Positions 55,801-64,000 of a DNA stretch of 64,000 bases are shown here, piece by piece. The translations under genes and the position numbers were made by a program. The notes below the pieces were generated by a model. The model was given only the letters and a program-made list of their open reading frames with translations, was not told the origin of the DNA and ran no database searches. The number at the start of each line of letters is the position of its first letter. The first letter of the stretch is position 1. The stretch covers positions 1 to 64,000 of the forward strand of contig JAPYMA010001614.1 in NCBI GenBank assembly GCA_035041965.1. Direction: 5' to 3'. Source of the stretch: Anisakis pegreffii. Its lineage: Eukaryota > Nematoda > Chromadorea > Rhabditida > Anisakidae.

Positions 55801-58800
55801 CATTCATTGTCTGTGGTCGTCTTATCTTGCTTGATTGATAGGTAAAGGAGATTAGATAGATAGATAGATAGGTAGGTAGGTATATTTCAGTGATATGAGT
55901 TGGTTTGTTTAATTGTTCTTGTGAGGGCATAGGTCAAGGCTATAAACAAATTAATGATATTGGTGTGAGGTGCTGAACGCTTAGATACTTAGTAGTAGTT
56001 GTTGTTATATGATTTGTTTTGTGCTGATCATGATGATATTATTACTCGATTACTTTTTATGAAGAGAGAGAGAGAGATTAGTTATACTGCAGAAGTGTGC
56101 TAATATTTAAATCTTTTTAGTTGCTTATTTTTTGATTAGTTGTTCAATTGAAGTTTCTTTTGTGCGGTTTGTTATCTTGTTGAAATGCTTTTTAAGAGCC
56201 ATCTGCGAGCAGTGGCAGTTTACGCTATTTTTTCAACTAGCATCATCATCAGCAGCAGCAGCACTCAGTAGTCAATAGTGAGCCAAGTAAGCAATCACCA
56301 ATTAGCCGTTGTTAGCGGGCAGCCATTTGGTTATGTTCTGTTGTGTTTTTTGTTTTAGCAAAATGAAATAGAAAATTTCGAAATTTTGCTGATTAGATGA
56401 CATTCTTGGTGTTTAAATGAAGGAATGAATGAAAGCATGTATTGTTGATGTGATAAATTGCATTTGTTTGTGTTGTAAATGCCACCTGTTTCTATGATAA
56501 CAATAATAACAATAATCGGAAGGTAGCGGAAGGTTTTGTTCTTATTATTTATTAGTTTCATTATGAAACGAATGATAATTGAAAATATTTGGATGGTTTC
56601 GTTTGAATGAAATGGGAAATGAATGATGATAAGTTGTGTGATGAGTTAGGGTAGGTCTTTTGATGGAGCATTTTTGTATAGTTCGCTTACGATGAAAACA
56701 AATATGAATTTTTGCATTCAGTTGTTCTTTTGTACAATCATGCATAGTAGTGAACGCAGGCAGGCAGCAGTCATCATCTAATTGTGCTGTATTGTAGATG
56801 CGTGCGAAAGTTTTGTTAAGCTCTGAACTGATATTGTAGTTGAATAGTGATGAGTTATAATAGTGATCAGGGATTGATAATATTTGCTAGAGTGATCACT
56901 TCATTGATCACTTGCATATGATCTGTAATTTGTTTCGTTTTGAAACTTCATCGAAGTTACTTGTGATGAGTGGAAAGTATGTGTGTGAATATCGTGCAGT
57001 ATATTTTATGTGTGCCTTTTATTCATATTCGATTCGATAATACAAATATACTTAGAGGTTCACAAATAAAACTGATTATTTTGAAAGAAAATCATCTGTT
57101 TGATTTGTGAAGAGATGAAAAGAGGCAAAGTTACCTAGTAAGTTGCATCTTTTGAGATTCGGAACGTTCAGTATGCTTATGATGTATTTATGTGAATATG
57201 AATGGAAGTATGGATATATATGGATAAAGACCATAATGGGTATCATATTTAAAGTTTGGCTCTCGTAATGAATGGAATCATTTTGAGTGAAAATCAACTC
57301 ATATTAATGAGTGGAATTTGATTGTTTGAAAGAAATACGATGCGATGCTGCTATATGGTAAGAGTAGTGATTATGATTAGGATTGATCACTGCTGCATTA
57401 GGAGTGAGTAGTATAAGTATCAAATTAAGCAGTGCATATTAATTGTGAGCGGTGGTAATGGCGAACTGCTGAGTTCAGTTGAGCATCATCAAATAGGCGG
57501 CGTAAATAAAACTGGACATATAGCAAAGGCAGTAGTGTATTGAAGAAGCGAAGCCAAAGTAAATGCTGCTCAGCCCGTATTATCGTCACTTAATTGAGCT
57601 TATTTATTATCACTACTCGTTTCGTTATTACTATTATAAAAGAAGAGCAATTGTATGACTACTAGCAGTGTTACTGATATTGTTATGGTGTGGTTGGCTG
57701 CTAGCAAGAAAAATAGATTTTGATATGATTTGATACGATCTCATGAATGTATTTTGATGAATTTTATGTGTTATATATGTTGTTTTATATTACTATTATT
57801 ATTAGTGCGTGCATGATATTATTATATTTATAGGTATTATGTAAAATGTATCAGAGTATAATGCATATGAATAGTTGGATTGAATTGGGATGGGTATAAT
57901 ATGGATGGATGTTTAGCTGGTTGAATGGATGATACTGAGAATAATAGTAATAAGATGCGATTTAAGAAGGAGTGTGTTTGCATATTTAAGTTAAAGTTTA
58001 AGCAGTGTGCATGTGCAACTGATTAGATGAATGAATAAGAGGGGTTGTGCCCTGGGGCAGTCTCATTATATTGTGCTTTAGGTAATAATAGGCATGATGA
58101 TGACAGATAGAGCGTTGATTGATTGTTTCGGTGATGTTAGTAGTATTGTGCTTGTTAGGTTGCTTTATGTTGATCGTAAGTTTAAGAGAGTAGGCGTTCG
58201 ATGATAGGTTGAGATTGCAGCGTTCGTTGAGAATTAGTTGCTTGAGTTGATTTGCACTTGCAACTGAACCGAGTTGCGTGTTGTTGTCAGTAATATATGA
58301 CCGTCACCCCGATATAACACAACATATAGGTTCAATTTAAGTTTAAGTGCTGCAATTAGTCTGTTTTCATTCATAGAACATACCTATTAGGTATAGATAC
58401 ATACCGTGTATGTTTAGTGAATGTTTAAAAATTGAAGTTATCTTCGAAAATCGAGTGGTGAGGACTTTATTTTATAGTATAGTTGTGGTGGATTGAATCG
58501 ATTGTAGTTTTAGATAGAATTAGTTGAATATCATATTAATAATTGCTTTAAAGAAGGAGTGAAGGAGAAGAATACTTAATTGTGAGGATGAATAATATTG
58601 AGTTGGTTGGGTGCAGTGGAATAAATTAGTGAATAGCATTAAGCTGTTGTCAGCTAGCTGGTTGGGTTAATGAATAGATATTGTAAATGAATGAAACTGA
58701 TTGTGCGAGATGGTAGCTTTAGGGAAAGCAGATCAGTTGAATGGGATGAAGCTGATGACGGTAGGGGTGAGTTAGACTGTAATATTACTGTATTTCCATT

Positions 58801-59215
58801 TCTAGGTATGCATGGTGTGTATGTATTTAGAGGAGTTAATAAAATATTCAGTTTTGATTGATTGTTTTGTTGAGTATTTATAACTAAGTGAACGTGGTGG
58901 CATGTGTGTGTGTTGATGGCTAGATGATAGAAGAGGAATGATCAAAATTAGAAAAGAAAATGCATTAGTAAAGTTAAAGGCAAGCCCTGAAGGCATGTTG
59001 TCATTCTAAAGGTGGTCTGTCACTCTCGTCTTTAAGATTCATTGTTTCAGCTAGCTGGACTGGATAGTTAGCGCGTTGAGTTGATTATTTTATTATTCTT
59101 ATTCTATGGCTATATGAAGAGCAGTCAGCTGCTACCTTTTCTGTATCATTTCTTATTCGGAATGGATCATTACCTAGAATTAATTGCTCAATTGTGTTGT
59201 GCACACAATCTCAAA

Positions 59216-59239
59216 ATGAATCACTCTGGTTCAAGCCAA
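59216..59239 (+). CDS. Candidate first coding exon within the T+G-rich domain
   Basis: An ATG at 59216 in a reasonable context (CAAAATGA) opens MNHSGSSQ and runs straight into CAA|GTGAGT, a textbook donor. An upstream AG (CCTAG, ending at 59176) after a pyrimidine-rich stretch could be the acceptor of a 5' UTR exon. The 130 bases around it are less T+G-biased than their surroundings. There is no family match, and the rest of the gene would lie to the right of the window. Confidence 0.2.
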
Positions 59240-62200
59240 GTGAGTTTTGTTGGAGCTTTGACCCTCTTTAAAGATTATCGATGCCCGTTTCGTATTTTGT
59301 TTTTGCATTGCATAAATAGATGGATGAAGTTTGTTGTTGTGCGGCCATATAAGTTGATTGTTTTACTTATGATTTGTGAAGAAAGATGCAGTAAGTAGTT
59401 GGGGCAATAAATGCTTAATTGTTTTGTTGAGTGTGTGTGTGTTATTTTGTGTGGTGTTTTGTTTTGTGAACGAATGCGGCGAGTTTATTAGTGCGTTGAT
59501 AGTTGTTTAGCAGTAGCAATTGGTTATGACTGCTTGATTGATTCAAGTTGAATAAAGTAGGTTGGGTTGTATTTTATAGTAAATTGATGCAGTAGCAGTA
59601 AAAGGTTGTTGAGTGTTTTTGTTTTTAAACGGAGTTAGTTGTATTATTGATAGATAGTATTGGTTTTTTATTTGTTGAATAGTAGCAGTATAGTTTGAAG
59701 AATAATCGATTATTGTTATTATAGTGATTATTCTTGTTGTGCGATGAATTATTATTCATTTTAGTGATGGATGGCACGCTTGAGCAACTTTTATAAGCTT
59801 CATTAGCAATGAGGAGAAGATGTCTTTTTTTCATTTGATTCTGATTGTTCATTCATTTGGTTAGCAGTGGATGGACCTTATCTTTGCCTACTAGTACTAG
59901 TAATAAGAATACGAAATGAGAAGTGAATTAATTCATTTGTTGATCTAAGTGATTGATTATTGGATGAGTAATAAGCATGGATCATTTGTATGTTCATTAA
60001 TTATACTTTGATTGGATTGCGTTTAGTAAGAGTGAGATGACGAATAGATATTGTGCTGCGGGACTATTATGAGATTGTTTGGTGGTTTATAAAAAGAAGG
60101 ACGCATCTTGATTTTGATAGGACACGTTGAATTGGTATGGTAATGATAATTGTTTTGTGATTAGTAGTTTTATTGTTGTTATGATGCAAGTTGAGGTTGT
60201 TGGGTGTTGATTGGTGGAGTTGAGTGAGATGTAATATGATGCAATTGTAGAGGCAGTTGGTTGATGATTGGTTGCTGGATTGAGGCTGATTGGTTGACTT
60301 TGAGTGAATTGAGCTGTAGGGATTAAAGCAGAGGGTAAGTGATATAGGGAAAGGCTGGCTGGCGTTGAAGAGTGTTTTATTAGTTGAAGAGCATTTTTTG
60401 AGAGGTGATCTTTAATGAGGTAGGGAACGTTGCTAGGCTTACTGTTGGTTGGCAGCGGTCAGTAAAAACTAGAATGGGTGACAGAAAATCGGCTGCTGTA
60501 AGAGCGATGAATATGAGTTGTTGATTATAATAGACGTATGTAAATGAGTGATTAATTAAATGATGGATAGATGCGCTGAATTTGACACTAGCTGGCGGTA
60601 TTGAATGCGCTAGGCTGAATTCGGTCGGGTGTATAATTATAATGAAGTTTTTATTTGTATGGCCACTGGTCGGGTATTAGTTGGATAAGAGCGTAGCATG
60701 CTGAAGAGAACGTTGATAGATTCTGTACTGATTGAGGACACTGCAAGGGTGAGTTATGATATAATAATAAGAGTAGAGGTAATAACAATAGCAGTAGTAT
60801 TTGCTCTAATAATTGCAAGTAGCTGGAGAAGAAGAAGCAGCAGCAGCAAGATTTATTCGATGAAAAGTGTGTGATTGTTGGTTGTTTGAGAAAATGCAGC
60901 GAAGAAGACAAGATAAGTGGAGGGTTCGATAGGATGGGTAATATAGAGAAGATGGCTCTGTGCTTGTGCTGAACGACGACTTAGACGCCTGTGACCGATA
61001 AAGACGATAATCAAGAAGCGCAGACTGGCGGTAGCAGCATTGAATTGAACTGAAGACAATTAAGCCAAGAAGCAAGCATGAGACAAATGAGGCGAGTGAT
61101 GGACTGGAGGCATATAAAATGGAGGATGTATGGATGGATGGATGGATGTACCTTGGGATGGATGCACGAAAGAGGTACTGAGCGAGGGAGAGGGTAAGAA
61201 ATTTGATGGATGGAATGTTGCTGATGCTGATGCTGCTTGTTGGTGAAGAATTGTTGAAGTTTGTTTTATTTCATTTTATGAAACGCCGTGTTCGTTGGAT
61301 CGCCGTGTTCAAGGCAGCGTTCACACTTATTAATCCATGCATGTGTGTGTGTGTATGTGTGCACACGGCTGTAATCCTCTTGGTGTGTTCTTATTAGCGA
61401 TATATTTACGTTTACAAGTTATCTTATCACCTTATCATTTCTGTGATCGTTGTACGAAATGAAATGAATTTATTCAATGAAATCGTTTTGCTGCTCTCGT
61501 TTACTCTATATGGATAGGTTGCTTGATTGAAACAGATTCATAGAAATATTTGTTGTTATATTTTGAAGTATGGCTAGATGAATGGATACTGAAGTTGTGG
61601 GATATAATACGACTACTGCAAGTTAGAGCCTGAGGTTATGGTGTTGGCTTTTGAGTAGTGGTTTGACATGATCGATTGTGTTATTAGTATTAGTATTATT
61701 GTGAGCATTAGCAGTTGGATTTAATGCAAGCGATAAAGCAGCAGCGAATGAAGATTGGGGAATAGTAATAATAATTGAATAATGATTGAATGAATGGATT
61801 TATAAGAGCACAAGAATGACGACATGTGCCGATAGATAGCTGGGCTGGCTTGATGAAATAGGCATGGATGGATGGATGTGTGTCTCGAGGAGTATATGGG
61901 ATGTGGATGCGTGCATGCTTGTGTGATCGTATGTAAGCACGAGCTTTTATAATACCTGCAATTATGCTAATGAACAGAATACTTAATATCTTATAAGAAT
62001 GTTCATCAAGCATGATATCTTTTCAATCGATCTATTAGCGAGGAGGAAGTACCAACTAAAGCAGCAGCTTGTTATGAGACCGAGCGAGTGAAAACATTTA
62101 GGAGAACGAAAACTATTTATTATATGTCGTCTTAGTGTTTGGTGTTTTTTGTGGCATTGCAAATCTAGTGTGTATAGAGTGCGATTGATAAAATGTGTTA

Positions 62201-64000
62201 GTTAAATGATGTGATTATTGAAGAGTTGAATTGAATGGTGGTATTCATTTGAAATGATAAAATTAGATGTGAACGAAGGAACATCATGGCTTTGTTATGA
62301 ACGATTGAATGAATGCGCAGTTATTATTTAATAAATTAGGTAGTTGCTTATGAAGTTGGCGAGGACAATTGAGGAACCAGCAGCAGCGAATGGCGTGCAT
62401 ATGAGGCTTGTACATTCAATTCAGCATACAATAGGTGGTTATTTTGAATTGAAATGAGATTTAATTATGCAGCGAAGAAAATTTGAGAAGAGGAGACAAG
62501 ACGCTCGACTTGAGTCATTTCATAATGTGCCGTTGCTCTTCAGTGAGAAGTTGAAAAGCCTTCCGAATATGATTTAAGAGCCAGTCGAATCTTATTTTGT
62601 GCTCTTTCTTAAGATGCATCTTCAATTCAACAATGAGCTAGATCTAGCTTTGCCGAATTGATAAGAATACCTGTTGTAATAATGATAGTAACAGTGCTAT
62701 GTGCTGCATCTAATGCTGCAACTATACAATTTTCTTGGCTGCTCATCCCAGAGCTTGTTCACTCAGCTAGGTAAAAGATAGTGCGAAAACAATTGTTGGC
62801 TATTGAAATGACAAGTGAAGCGAGCGAGCACAAGTGATTATGACAGTTTGAACAGCCAGCACTAGCTGTAGCAGCAGCAGCAGATACGATGGATGGCAAA
62901 TCCATTATATGAGGATGGATTTATAAGAAGAATCTTATGTGTTGTTGCTCGGTTTAGGACAGGACAGGACAGCTGAACAGCGGATGAGAGATTAGTTGGT
63001 ATGGTTGGTTAGAGGAATGGATGGATAGATGGCCAGCCATCAGTAGTAGTGGCAGCCAGTCGCTCGGTGGTCTATTGAGTGTTTAATTGGAAATTTATTT
63101 GTTGAATAGAATGGATTGAGTGATGGATGGATAACTAATATAGTGCGTAATAGATAAAAGTTGATGGGAATAAATCCGTTTGCAAAAGTATTATTTGCAT
63201 ATAAGGAATAATGTGAATAAATAGATGAGAATATGAAATGAAATTATTTATTGTGTTTGATGTATAAGTATGAATGCTAGTAGATTGTTGTTGTTGTTGT
63301 TTTTAGGGACTAAGTATTGTTAGTAAGTAGTAGTAGTGCTTGATAGCAATTGTATTGCCAGTGGTAAGAGACTTGTTTATAAGTTATTGGAGTGATGAGT
63401 TGTAATACTAGCGAAAGGTGCTAATTAGAAGTAATTAGAAGTAAAGCGGTATTAGTGGATTATATAAATAAAGCATTTTGAGACAGACGGCTTACCGTAT
63501 TTATGGTTGAACTGAAATCCGATTGGTTCACTGACTGACTGCCTGACAGTTATACTCATTATAAAGAGACTACTGTACAAGACATTGCTTGCTGTGTTTA
63601 AGTACAGATATTGAGTGCAGGATTATTATTTGTGTTATTATTGTATTGTGAAATTGGTGATAATAGTTTGAATAAGGCTAGTTATGGTACTAAGAGTAGT
63701 TAGTTAAGAAAGGATTCAGTGATTTGTTGTTTCATTGAAAGGAATTACGATTGAATAGTTGTAAAGAAAAAGCCGGAATGACTGTCAGACTGAGACGGCC
63801 GGCAGTCAGGCAAAACACACATCATTTTGTGACATTACACTGGGTTTAGTGATGTTTAATGATGTGGCTTCAAAAGAATATGATTGATAACTTAGTTGTG
63901 CAATTGAAATCGCTAATCGTTAGTTGGTGGGCAATAGAGCTTGTTCGAGACTGTGTTTAGCGCTAGAGCTGGATTGATTATGTGCAAATGATACTGAACT

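Larger units (their letters stand above)
48180..64000 (+). other. 16-kb T+G-rich domain without recognised genes
   Basis: By eye the plus strand is dominated by T and G (TTG, GATTG, GAATG words) throughout, with few C runs. The long open frames are all on the minus strand and are rich in Ser, Thr, His, Ile, Leu, Asn and Pro, which follows from reading A+C-rich DNA. Trinucleotide tracts of GCA/CTG occur near 51970, 52640, 54190, 54235, 56250, 60837 and 62870, and GTG near 54068. No RNA gene, transposon end or family-level protein match was found. Confidence 0.6.

Noticed and set aside
48587..62013. Many minus-strand frames of 60-140 codons
   Set aside because: Their Ser/Thr/His/Ile/Leu/Asn composition follows from A+C-rich DNA; none has a recognisable motif or sensible splice sites.

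Overview
This is eukaryotic, AT-rich nuclear DNA from an intron-rich animal genome, most likely a nematode. Every recognisable gene is split by GT-AG introns. The Rac GTPase carries [14 protein letters not shown] and a KCTIL tail, which I remember as CED-10-like, and one gene encodes a rhamnose-synthesis enzyme of the kind nematodes use. The species cannot be fixed from the window. Exon joins given here were worked out by hand from reading frame, splice sites and remembered family sequences.

Layout. 1-9.7 kb is gene-poor and rich in microsatellites. A candidate signal-peptide exon lies at 9793-9915, followed by a (TA)n tract. Next come nudE (minus, 12913-15837, 7 exons, 414 aa) and the Rac GTPase (minus, 20027-21261, 4 exons, 192 aa). 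Rac is head-to-head with a wolframin (WFS1) homologue (plus, 16 exons from about 24178 to 32589, 5' end unresolved). Tail-to-tail with wolframin is a fused UDP-glucose 4,6-dehydratase / epimerase-reductase (minus, 33536-39889, 12 exons, 647 aa). Upstream of that on the same strand is a Rabin8/RAB3IP-type Rab GEF (minus, 42379-45213, 8 exons, 412 aa). From 45.2 kb to the right edge no gene can be recognised: a 66-bp minisatellite at 46.6 kb and a duplicated 142-bp block at 47.6 kb precede a 16-kb domain (48.2-64 kb) whose plus strand is visibly T+G rich.

The genes are not an operon with one pathway. They are housekeeping cell-biology genes: dynein regulation (nudE), actin signalling (Rac), ER membrane and calcium homeostasis (wolframin), Rab activation (Rabin8), and UDP-rhamnose supply (the fusion enzyme). 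Introns and spacers carry a set of short GC-rich elements with hAT-like ends (TAG/CAG termini, 8-bp target duplications); two are clear-cut at 28364-29513 and 38386-38530. Intron composition follows gene direction (T+G rich on the sense strand), so the 48-64 kb domain may be part of a long plus-strand transcription unit.
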